A DNA stretch of 5,564 nucleotides from Chloroflexota bacterium. Lineage in GTDB: Bacteria; Chloroflexota; Dehalococcoidia; DSTF01; JACRBR01. The notes below the pieces were generated by a model, which was given only the letters and a program-made list of their open reading frames with translations, had not been told where the DNA came from and did no database searches. Position 1 is the stretch's first letter. Each line of letters starts with the position of its first letter. A program made the translations under genes and the position numbers. Shown piece by piece: positions 1-5,564 of this stretch. The stretch covers positions 1-5,564 of the forward strand of contig JAKAMA010000186.1 in assembly GCA_021813085.1 (NCBI GenBank), in the 5' to 3' direction.

Positions 1-50
1 GGATGGTGATGGTCGAGTGCGCGGCGGAAGCGCGTCGCATCGAGAGGTAG
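1..50 (+). CDS. C-terminal tail of an upstream protein (partial)
   Basis: Reading the frame that starts at base 3, the sequence is open from the left edge and ends at TAG (48-50). The visible tail reads MVMVECAAEARRIER. It is too short to identify. It is supported by its plausible high-GC codon use and by its position: the stop is immediately followed by the hairpin repeat, the same arrangement as at the end of acsA. No start lies inside the window, and the real frame could be another one or none. Confidence 0.35.
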   Translation, partial: MVMVECAAEARRIER

Positions 51-136
51 GGGCGCTGCTTGCCGCGCCCGGGGCGAAGTCGGGGCGCTGCTTGCCGCGC
101 CCCAGGGCGAAGTAGGGGCGCTGCTTGCCGCGCCCC
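50..136 (+). repeat. Three copies of a GC-rich hairpin repeat
   Basis: Three copies of a 22-nt inverted-repeat element lie at 50-70 (last base changed), 82-103 and 115-136. Each has a left arm GGGGCGC, a loop TGCTTGCC and a right arm GCGCCCC, so it can fold as a perfect 7-bp GC stem. Copies are about 32-33 bp apart, with linkers resembling GGGCGAAGT. Copies 1 and 3 are preceded by GTA, giving GTAGGGGCGC. The same element recurs after acsA at 3453. No T-tract follows, so it is not a classical intrinsic terminator. It could still act as a REP-like 3'-end hairpin that limits transcription or stabilises mRNA. Confidence 0.85.
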
Positions 137-143
137 CTCGGAC

Positions 144-149
144 AGGGAG
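144..149 (+). promoter_or_regulatory. Shine-Dalgarno site fixing the start of the 75-aa gene
   Basis: AGGGAG lies 6 nt before the ATG at 156. This supports that start over the in-frame upstream codons, which would translate the hairpin repeats. Confidence 0.55.
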
Positions 150-155
150 TCCCAT

Positions 156-383
156 ATGGGCCGCACAGAACTCGAAGCGCTGGTCGCCGTCCTGCAGGAT
201 CAGCTCGCGAAAGGGCAGGACGGCATCGTCGTCGGCACCTGGCAGATCGTCTTCAGCCGCGACAGGCAGGCGTTCCTCTTCGAAAAGTGTGAGCTCGGCG
301 CCTACTGCGAAGAGCGCCCCGGCGTCGTGGCACTCGATGGCACGGTGCTCGACCGCGGCGGCCCCATCCTCGCCGACGCCTGA
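156..383 (+). CDS. Small hypothetical protein, 75 aa
   Basis: I do not recognise this protein. It begins MGRTELEALVAVLQ and ends GGPILADA, with a TGA stop. The first 20 or so residues look like an amphipathic helix. A hydrophobic, probably beta-rich middle follows (GIVVGTWQIVF, then AFLFEKC), with two cysteines at residues 45 and 51 (C-X5-C). No signal peptide or membrane segment is visible. The ATG at 156 is chosen because AGGGAG precedes it. The frame is open further upstream to base 60, but that stretch only translates repeat units. Codons are strongly GC at the third position like the neighbouring genes, which favours a real gene. It follows the repeat array and converges on the HAD hydrolase gene. 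It may be co-transcribed with whatever ends at base 50; no promoter of its own is evident. Confidence 0.6.
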   Translation: MGRTELEALVAVLQDQLAKGQDGIVVGTWQIVFSRDRQAFLFEKCELGAYCEERPGVVALDGTVLDRGGPILADA

Positions 384-410
384 CCGCGCGGGCGGCGCGA
401 CGCCGCGGTC
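382..410. terminator. GC-rich hairpin between convergent genes
   Basis: GACCGCG (382-388) pairs with CGCGGTC (404-410), a perfect 7-bp stem around a 15-nt GC-rich loop. It begins within the stop codon of the 75-aa gene and ends 7 bp before the stop of the converging HAD hydrolase gene. The position suits a bidirectional 3'-end structure. There is no T-tract on either side, so intrinsic termination is uncertain. Confidence 0.4.
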
Positions 411-417
411 GCCCGTG

Positions 418-1104
418 CTACCCGCAGATGACGCGCTCCACGCGCTCGGCATCCGCTAGGTCGTCGAGCGCGAGGTCCGCGCCCGCTTCGCGCAGCTCGT
501 CCGCGGGGTGCCGCCCCGTCGCGACCGCCAGCGCGAAGGCGCCGTTCGCGTGCGCCGCCGCCACGTCCTGCGGCGTGTCGCCGATGACGACCAGGCGCGC
601 GCCCGCCCCGTCGCCGTCGCGCAGGCGCTCGATGCCGCGCGCGATCACTTCCGCGCGGTCGCCGGAGTCGTCGCCGAAGCCGCCCGCCATCGTCGGGAAG
701 TACCCGTCGATGCCGAAGTGGCGCAGCTTCAGCTCGCCGCCGCGCCGGAAGTTCCCGGTCCCCAGCCCCTGCACCACGTCAGGCCGCGCCGACAGCGCGC
801 CGAGCACGTCGATGACGCCCGGCATCAGTGCCCCTCCCGACACCTCGTGCAGCGCGTCGCGCAGGTGCGGCACGTAGGCGTCGAGGAAGCGCGCAGTCTC
901 GCCCGGCATGCGCACGGCGGCGATACCGTGCGCCCGCGCGGCGTCGCCGAAGATCGCCGTGTCCGTGCGCCCCGAGAACTCGATGCGGCGGAAGGCATCC
1001 TCGACGCCGTACAGGTCGCGAAAGGCGCGCGCCATCGCCAGGCTGCCGGCGCCGCCCGTGTACAGCAGCGTGTTATCGATGTCCCACAGCACGATCGTGC
1101 GCAC
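418..1104 (-). CDS. HAD-superfamily hydrolase, phosphoglycolate-phosphatase-like
   Basis: A 228-aa cytoplasmic hydrolase of the haloacid dehalogenase superfamily, most likely a small-molecule phosphatase. All four HAD motifs are visible. Motif I is LWDIDNTLL, with nucleophile Asp8 and acid/base Asp10. Motif II is GLGTGN (Thr116). The motif III lysine is in GGELKLRHFGI (Lys126). Motif IV is VIGDTPQDVAAA (Asp176, Asp180). The segment between motifs I and II (about residues 15-100) is long enough for a helical C1 cap, and FSGRTDTAIFGDAA resembles phosphoglycolate phosphatases. Substrate cannot be read from sequence. I chose the GTG at 1104 because AGAGGAG lies just upstream and motif I then falls at the usual N-terminal position. 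A TTG at 1170 would add 22 unconserved-looking residues. It lies 69 bp downstream of the rhodanese gene on the same strand, probably one transcript. Confidence 0.88.
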   Translation of the reverse strand: MRTIVLWDIDNTLLYTGGAGSLAMARAFRDLYGVEDAFRRIEFSGRTDTAIFGDAARAHGIAAVRMPGETARFLDAYVPHLRDALHEVSGGALMPGVIDVLGALSARPDVVQGLGTGNFRRGGELKLRHFGIDGYFPTMAGGFGDDSGDRAEVIARGIERLRDGDGAGARLVVIGDTPQDVAAAHANGAFALAVATGRHPADELREAGADLALDDLADAERVERVICG

Positions 1105-1108
1105 GATG

Positions 1109-1115
1109 CTCCTCT
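1109..1115 (-). promoter_or_regulatory. Shine-Dalgarno site deciding the HAD hydrolase start
   Basis: On the minus strand AGAGGAG ends 4 nt before the GTG at 1104. The spacing is short, but the match is strong. No comparable site precedes the alternative TTG start at 1170. Confidence 0.55.
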
Positions 1116-1173
1116 GCGAGGCGCCGCGCCGGAATCCGGCCGACGCGGTTGTGGTACTCCGGGGCCGCAACGG

Positions 1174-1512
1174 CTACTCGACGGGCTCCCCCGCCTTGCG
1201 CCAGGCGTCCGTGCCGCCGTCGAGGTTGTAGAGGTGGTCCGCCGGCAGGCCCGCCGCCGCCGCCATCTCCGCCGCCAGCGCGCTCCGCTGGCCGACGGCG
1301 CAGACGAAGACGATCTTCTTGTCCTTCGGCAGCTCCTCCCGGCGCGCGAAGACGCTGTTCACCGGGATCAGCGTCGCCGATGGCACGTGCCCGGCGCTGT
1401 ACTCGTGCGGTTCCCGCACGTCGATGACCACCACGTCGTCCTGGGCCATCATCGCCTTCGCCTCGGCGACGTCGACGCGGTAAAACGGTTCGCGCTCGTC
1501 TTTGCGCGGCAT
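1174..1512 (-). CDS. Single-domain rhodanese (sulfurtransferase)
   Basis: A 112-aa single-domain rhodanese, about the usual size of GlpE/PspE-type proteins. It would transfer sulfane sulfur from a donor such as thiosulfate or a persulfide to a thiophilic acceptor, through a persulfide on the catalytic cysteine. Visible signatures are VVVIDVREPHEYSAGHVPSA (27-46), the active-site loop CAVGQRS with Cys71, and the C-terminal LDGGTDAWRKAG (98-108). The six-residue loop fits sulfur transfer rather than the seven-residue loop of Cdc25-like phosphatases. No signal peptide is seen, so it should be cytoplasmic. The ATG is set by AAGGAGGA (1525-1518, minus strand), 5 nt upstream. It is divergent from acsA and leads a probable two-gene operon with the HAD hydrolase; no functional link between the two is apparent. 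Confidence 0.93.
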   Translation of the reverse strand: MPRKDEREPFYRVDVAEAKAMMAQDDVVVIDVREPHEYSAGHVPSATLIPVNSVFARREELPKDKKIVFVCAVGQRSALAAEMAAAAGLPADHLYNLDGGTDAWRKAGEPVE

Positions 1513-1547
1513 CTCGATCCTCCTTCATTGGGCACGCCGTCACTCCC

Positions 1548-1553
1548 AGTCTA
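1548..1553 (-). promoter_or_regulatory. -10-like box for the rhodanese operon
   Basis: On the minus strand, TAGACT (1553 to 1548) sits in the context GGTTAGACTGGG. It would give a leader of about 30 nt before the rhodanese ATG. It resembles the TAGATT and TAGAAT boxes before acsA and ftsY. No convincing -35 hexamer lies 16-18 nt further upstream, so confidence is modest. Confidence 0.4.
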
Positions 1554-1597
1554 ACCAAGCCCCCCGCGAAGCGGCAGCCGCCACGCCGCCGGGCAAG

Positions 1598-1607
1598 GGC
1601 ACGTGCC
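1598..1607. promoter_or_regulatory. 10-bp perfect palindrome in a divergent promoter region
   Basis: GGCACGTGCC is a perfect palindrome located between the divergent rhodanese and acsA promoters, 45 bp upstream of the rhodanese -10-like box and 33 bp upstream of the acsA -35. It could be a half or whole operator. In GC-rich DNA such palindromes also arise by chance. Confidence 0.3.
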
Positions 1608-1609
1608 GT

Positions 1610-1650
1610 GATGCGGTCCACCGCCGCACGTCGCCGCAGTTGACCGCATC
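1610..1650. promoter_or_regulatory. Dyad overlapping the acsA -35 box: candidate operator
   Basis: GATGCGGTC (1610-1618) and GACCGCATC (1642-1650) form a perfect 9-bp inverted repeat separated by 23 bp. Arm centres are 32 bp apart, close to three helical turns, so the arms lie on one face of the DNA. The right arm covers most of the -35 hexamer TTGACC. The left arm also begins a smaller inverted repeat, GCGGT-CC-ACCGC (1613-1624). The geometry suggests a repressor or an activator with two half-sites; the protein is unknown. Confidence 0.45.
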
Positions 1651-1669
1651 CGCCGCGCAAGGCTAGATT
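1640..1669 (+). promoter_or_regulatory. Sigma-70-like promoter of acsA
   Basis: TTGACC (1640-1645, five of six consensus bases) and TAGATT (1664-1669, four of six) are separated by 18 bp. Transcription would start near 1676, giving a leader of about 35 nt before the ATG at 1711. The -35 lies inside the right arm of the 9-bp dyad. Confidence 0.6.
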
Positions 1670-1698
1670 GCCCCCGCCGGCCTGTGTCGCAGACGAAC

Positions 1699-1704
1699 GA
1701 GGTG
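1699..1704 (+). promoter_or_regulatory. Shine-Dalgarno site deciding the acsA start
   Basis: GAGGTG lies 6 nt before the ATG at 1711. The in-frame GTG at 1684 has no such site and would lie only about 8 nt into the predicted transcript, so the ATG is preferred. Confidence 0.6.
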
Positions 1705-1710
1705 CACCGC

Positions 1711-3452
<1,742 letters not shown>

Positions 3453-3453
<1 letters not shown>

Positions 3454-3594
3454 GGGCGCTGCTTGCCGCGCCCCGCTCGCCGCGCTGCTTGCCGCGCCCC
3501 GCTCGCCGCGCTGCTTGCCGCGCCCCGCTCGCCGCGCTGCTTGCCGCGTCCCGCTCGCCGCGCTGCTTGCCGCGTCCCGCTTCGCTGCGCTGCC
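3453..3594 (+). repeat. Tandem 26-bp array derived from the hairpin repeat
   Basis: The first copy (3453-3474) is the intact 22-nt hairpin seen at 82-103 and 115-136, and its leading TAG is the acsA stop. Copies then follow at exactly 26-bp spacing, with the CTGCTT core at 3459, 3485, 3511, 3537 and 3563, and a degenerate sixth begins near 3590. Later copies have lost the GGGG left arm, being joined by GCTCGCCG, and so cannot form the full 7-bp stem. Copies 4 and 5 share a C-to-T change (GCGTCCC), a sign of stepwise tandem duplication. There are no unique spacers, so this is not CRISPR. Confidence 0.88.
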
Positions 3595-3598
3595 ACTG

Positions 3599-3616
3599 CG
3601 TGATACGCGTACCACG
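3599..3616. promoter_or_regulatory. 18-bp near-perfect palindrome upstream of ftsY
   Basis: CGTGATACGCGTACCACG is symmetrical around the 8-bp core TACGCGTA, with outer arms CGTG/CACG and one mismatched pair. It ends 4 bp before the ftsY -35-like hexamer, a typical operator or activator position. No regulator is identified. Confidence 0.35.
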
Positions 3617-3620
3617 ACCA

Positions 3621-3649
3621 TCGACCGCCGCCCATCGACTCGCTAGAAT
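3621..3649 (+). promoter_or_regulatory. Sigma-70-like promoter of ftsY
   Basis: TCGACC (3621-3626, four of six consensus bases) and TAGAAT (3644-3649, five of six) are separated by 17 bp. Transcription would begin near 3656, giving a leader of about 23 nt ahead of the CTG start at 3679. The context CGCTAGAATGCC closely matches GGCTAGATTGCC at the acsA promoter. Confidence 0.55.
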
Positions 3650-3664
3650 GCCGCCTGACCCGAC

Positions 3665-3672
3665 GAGGAGGT
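3665..3672 (+). promoter_or_regulatory. Strong Shine-Dalgarno site before a CTG start
   Basis: GAGGAGGT is close to a full anti-16S complement and lies 6 nt upstream of the CTG at 3679. No ATG, GTG or TTG occurs in the FtsY frame near this spacing, so the site points to CTG as initiator or to an altered ATG. Confidence 0.7.
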
Positions 3673-3678
3673 ACCCCA

Positions 3679-4632
3679 CTGCTCCGCATCTTCAAGCGTA
3701 CCCGCGAGACCGGCGAGAAGACCGAGCAGGCGCTCGAACGCACGCGCAAGGGCTGGTTCAGCGGCATCTCCGGCCTCTTCGACCGCGGCAAGATCGACGA
3801 CGAGCTCTGGGAGGAGCTCGAAGAGCTGCTGATCGGGGCTGACACCGGCGTCGCCACCACCCACAAGATCCTCGGCGAGGTCCAGCAGCGCGTCGAGCGC
3901 GAGCGCATCAAGGACCCGGAGCAGGTGCGCCAGTGTCTGAAGGAGCAGCTCGTCGCCGTGCTCAGCGGCGGCACTGGGAAGGGCCGTATCTGGGGCGAAG
4001 AAGACAGCCCGCCGCCGGGTCGCCCATCCGTCATCCTCGTCGTCGGCGTCAACGGCACTGGCAAGACCACCAGCATCGCCAAGCTCGCCCAGTCCTACCG
4101 CGAGGAGGGCCAGAAGGTCGTCGTCGCCGCCGGCGACACCTTTCGCGCCGCCGCCATCGAGCAGATCAAGAGCTGGGGCGACGTTGTCGGCGCCGAGGTC
4201 GTCGCCCACAAGCAGGGCGCCGACCCCGGCGCCGTCGTCTTCGACGCGCTCTCCGCCGCCGAGAGCCGCAAGGCCGACGTCGTCCTCATCGACACCGCCG
4301 GCCGCCTCCACACCAAGTTCAACCTGATGGAGGAGCTCGGCAAAATCCGCCGCGTCATCGAGCGCAAGCTCCCTGAAGGCCCTGACGAGGTGCTGCTCGT
4401 CCTCGACGCCACCACCGGCCAGAACGCCCTCGTCCAGGCGAAGGCCTTCGCCGAGGTCGTGCCGATCACCGCGCTCTGCCTGACCAAGCTCGACGGCACG
4501 TCGAAGGGAGGCATCGTCTTCGCCGTCACCGACCAGCTCCAGATCCCCGTGCGCTTCATCGGCACCGGCGAGCGCCCCGAGGACCTGACACCATTCGACG
4601 CGGGCGAGTTCGTCGATGCGCTCTTCCGGTAG
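3679..4632 (+). CDS. ftsY: Signal recognition particle receptor FtsY
   Basis: A 317-aa SRP-receptor GTPase that docks SRP-bound ribosomes at the membrane and delivers nascent membrane proteins to the translocon. It consists of the NG domains without a long acidic A domain. The N-terminal LLRIFKRTRE is a basic amphipathic stretch of the membrane-targeting kind. The N domain follows, with KIDDELWEELEELLIGADTGV at about 38-58. The G domain has the P-loop GVNGTGKTTS (123-132), DTFRAAAIEQ (153-162), DTAGR (205-209), TKLD (269-272) and the closing loop GTGERPEDLTPFD (295-307). The start is unusual: homology extends to a CTG at 3679 behind a strong Shine-Dalgarno site. The first conventional in-frame start, GTG at 3925, would remove 82 residues, most of the N domain. 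It is apparently monocistronic, between the repeat array and a long hairpin. Confidence 0.95.
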   Translation: MLRIFKRTRETGEKTEQALERTRKGWFSGISGLFDRGKIDDELWEELEELLIGADTGVATTHKILGEVQQRVERERIKDPEQVRQCLKEQLVAVLSGGTGKGRIWGEEDSPPPGRPSVILVVGVNGTGKTTSIAKLAQSYREEGQKVVVAAGDTFRAAAIEQIKSWGDVVGAEVVAHKQGADPGAVVFDALSAAESRKADVVLIDTAGRLHTKFNLMEELGKIRRVIERKLPEGPDEVLLVLDATTGQNALVQAKAFAEVVPITALCLTKLDGTSKGGIVFAVTDQLQIPVRFIGTGERPEDLTPFDAGEFVDALFR

Positions 4633-4679
4633 GGGACACACCGCCACCAGCCAGCGACTCGACATAACAATAGTTGCGG

Positions 4680-4716
4680 GTACGCGTGCAGGGACGCGCG
4701 CGCCCGTGCCGCGTAC
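4680..4716 (+). terminator. Long imperfect hairpin downstream of ftsY
   Basis: GTACGCG (4680-4686) pairs with CGCGTAC (4710-4716). The stem continues as GCA with TGC and GGG with CCC, interrupted by one bulged T (4687) and one bulged G (4706). That makes 13 base pairs closing a 9-nt loop (4694-4702). It lies 47 bp after the ftsY stop. No T-tract follows, so it may be a 3'-end stability or Rho-related structure rather than an intrinsic terminator. It could also belong to the leader of the next gene. Confidence 0.45.
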
Positions 4717-4721
4717 ATGAT

Positions 4722-4754
4722 GCTGATCAGCCGCCCATCGGCATGCGTTATGGT
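4722..4754 (+). promoter_or_regulatory. Possible promoter/operator region of the DUF2298 gene
   Basis: A perfect 10-bp palindrome, GCTGATCAGC (4722-4731), is followed by CCGCCCATCG (4731-4740), a 10-mer also found in the ftsY promoter. Next comes TATGGT (4749-4754), a weak -10 candidate with four of six consensus bases. No good -35 is present at 17 bp. If this is the promoter, transcription would begin almost at the ATG (4764), giving a very short or no leader. Confidence 0.25.
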
Positions 4755-4763
4755 TGAGGACGC

Positions 4764-5564
4764 ATGAGCGAAACGCTTCGTTGGTGGCTGATCCTCCAGC
4801 TCACGGGCTTCTTCCTGCTGCCCCTCTGCCTCGCCCTCTTCCGACGGCTGCCCGACAGGGGGTACGCGCTCTCCAAGCCGTTCGCGCTGCTCTTCCTGGG
4901 CTACGCCTTCTGGCTCCTCAACAGCCTCCACGTCATCCCGAACTCGTCGGGCGCCATCGTCTTCGTGCTGCTCGCGCTTGCCGCGGTCGCCGGCGTCTTC
5001 GCCTACGTCCGGCGCGACGAAATGTGGGAGTGGGCGCGCGCCCACTGGCGCTACATCGCCGCGGTCGAAGCGCTGCTGCTCGTCGCCTTCCTCGTCGCCG
5101 CCTGGCTGCGCGCGCAGGTCGGCAGCATCGCCGGCACCGAGCAGCCGATGGACCTGATGTTCGTCAACGCCGCCACGCGCGCCGCCCACTTCCCGCCCCA
5201 GGACCCCTGGCTCTCCGGCCACACCGTCGCCTACTACTACTTCGGTTACCTGATCGTGGCGATGACCGGCCGCCTCGCCGGCGTCCAGCCCGAGGTCGCG
5301 TACAACCTGGGCCTCGCGATGACCGCCGCTCTCGCGCTCGTCGGCGCCGCCGGCGTCGCCTACAACCTGATCCGGCTACACGAAGACGCCGCCGGGCCGG
5401 AGCCGCCCTCCGGAGGCGACAACGCCCGAAGGGTCCGCCTCGCCGACGTGCCGTCGCTGCTCATCGCGCAGCGCTCCCGGCGCATGGCGCAGCCGCCGGC
5501 GCCGCCGCCCGTCGCGGGCGCCGCAGCCGCTCCCGCGGCCGTCGCGCCCGTCCGGCCGGCGCCG
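4764..5564 (+). CDS. DUF2298 (Chlor_Arch_YYY) polytopic membrane protein, 5' part
   Basis: The first 267 codons of a membrane protein; the frame stays open to the right edge. Family evidence is the segment MDLMFVNAATRAAHFPPQD (129-147) followed by DPWLSGHTVAYYYFGYLIV, with the Tyr triplet that gives the YYY name. Six hydrophobic segments are visible, at about 7-26, 40-59, 63-81, 97-116, 156-173 and 180-203. The family is uncharacterised, although a distant link to membrane glycosyltransferases acting on lipid-linked sugars has been suggested; I give no activity. After segment six comes an Ala/Pro-rich, low-complexity stretch (about 207-267), presumably a long loop. The ATG is the only possible early start because an in-frame TGA lies at 4755-4757. 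GAGGA (4756-4760) is a closely spaced ribosome binding site. Confidence 0.88.
   Translation, partial: MSETLRWWLILQLTGFFLLPLCLALFRRLPDRGYALSKPFALLFLGYAFWLLNSLHVIPNSSGAIVFVLLALAAVAGVFAYVRRDEMWEWARAHWRYIAAVEALLLVAFLVAAWLRAQVGSIAGTEQPMDLMFVNAATRAAHFPPQDPWLSGHTVAYYYFGYLIVAMTGRLAGVQPEVAYNLGLAMTAALALVGAAGVAYNLIRLHEDAAGPEPPSGGDNARRVRLADVPSLLIAQRSRRMAQPPAPPPVAGAAAAPAAVAPVRPAP

Noticed and set aside
50..136. Intrinsic transcription terminators
   Set aside because: The stems are strong, but no run of T follows any copy on either strand, so I list them as repeats only.
60..155. N-terminal extension of the 75-aa protein
   Set aside because: The extra residues merely translate the hairpin repeat units (repeated GAACRAP), while a good ribosome binding site precedes the ATG at 156.
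1105..1170. TTG start adding 22 residues to the HAD hydrolase
   Set aside because: The extension looks unstructured and unlike the family, and AGAGGAG precedes the GTG at 1104.
3489..3842. 117-aa plus-strand frame across the repeat array and the ftsY 5' end
   Set aside because: Its first half is repeat translation and its second half is ftsY in the wrong frame; FtsY homology is in the frame starting at 3679.
3643..5222. Long minus-strand frames opposite ftsY and the DUF2298 gene (340 and 375 aa)
   Set aside because: They are antisense shadows of genes with clear homology; they are low-complexity Asp/Glu/Leu/Ala or Ser/Arg-rich and lack ribosome binding sites.

Overview
This is a GC-rich (roughly two-thirds G+C), densely coding bacterial segment. 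The best taxonomic clue is the gene running off the right edge. It encodes a DUF2298 / 'Chlor_Arch_YYY' membrane protein, a family best known from Chloroflexota and some archaea. Beside a bacterial-type FtsY and a Bacillus-AcsA-like acetyl-CoA synthetase, this points to a high-GC Chloroflexota bacterium. That assignment is inference; no rRNA or other decisive marker is present.

Layout, left to right. (1) The last 15 codons of a possible plus-strand gene end at a TAG that is also the first three bases of a GC-rich hairpin repeat. Three repeat copies follow (about 50-136). (2) A small plus-strand gene of unknown function (156-383, 75 aa) comes next, then a GC-rich hairpin between convergent genes. 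(3) A minus-strand pair, probably one operon: a single-domain rhodanese (1174-1512), then a HAD-superfamily hydrolase (418-1104). (4) A divergent intergenic region (1513-1710) holds a promoter candidate for each direction, a 10-bp palindrome, and a 9-bp dyad whose right arm overlaps the -35 box of the next gene. (5) acsA (1711-3453), AMP-forming acetyl-CoA synthetase; its TAG stop again forms the edge of the same hairpin repeat, here expanded into a 26-bp-period tandem array (3453-3594). (6) ftsY (3679-4632), the SRP receptor GTPase. It appears to start at a CTG behind a strong Shine-Dalgarno sequence; starting at the first ordinary start codon would lose most of the N domain. (7) A long imperfect hairpin (4680-4716), then the 5' part of the DUF2298 gene (4764 to the right edge), which has no stop inside the window.

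The genes look like ordinary housekeeping and accessory functions (acetate activation, sulfur transfer, a phosphatase-like enzyme, membrane protein targeting, a polytopic membrane protein), not one dedicated system. I found no defence, mobile or biosynthetic cluster. The points of most interest are non-coding: the stop-codon-embedded hairpin repeat at two loci, the dyad at the acsA promoter, a shared TAGAnT -10-like box before three genes, and the apparent CTG start of ftsY.
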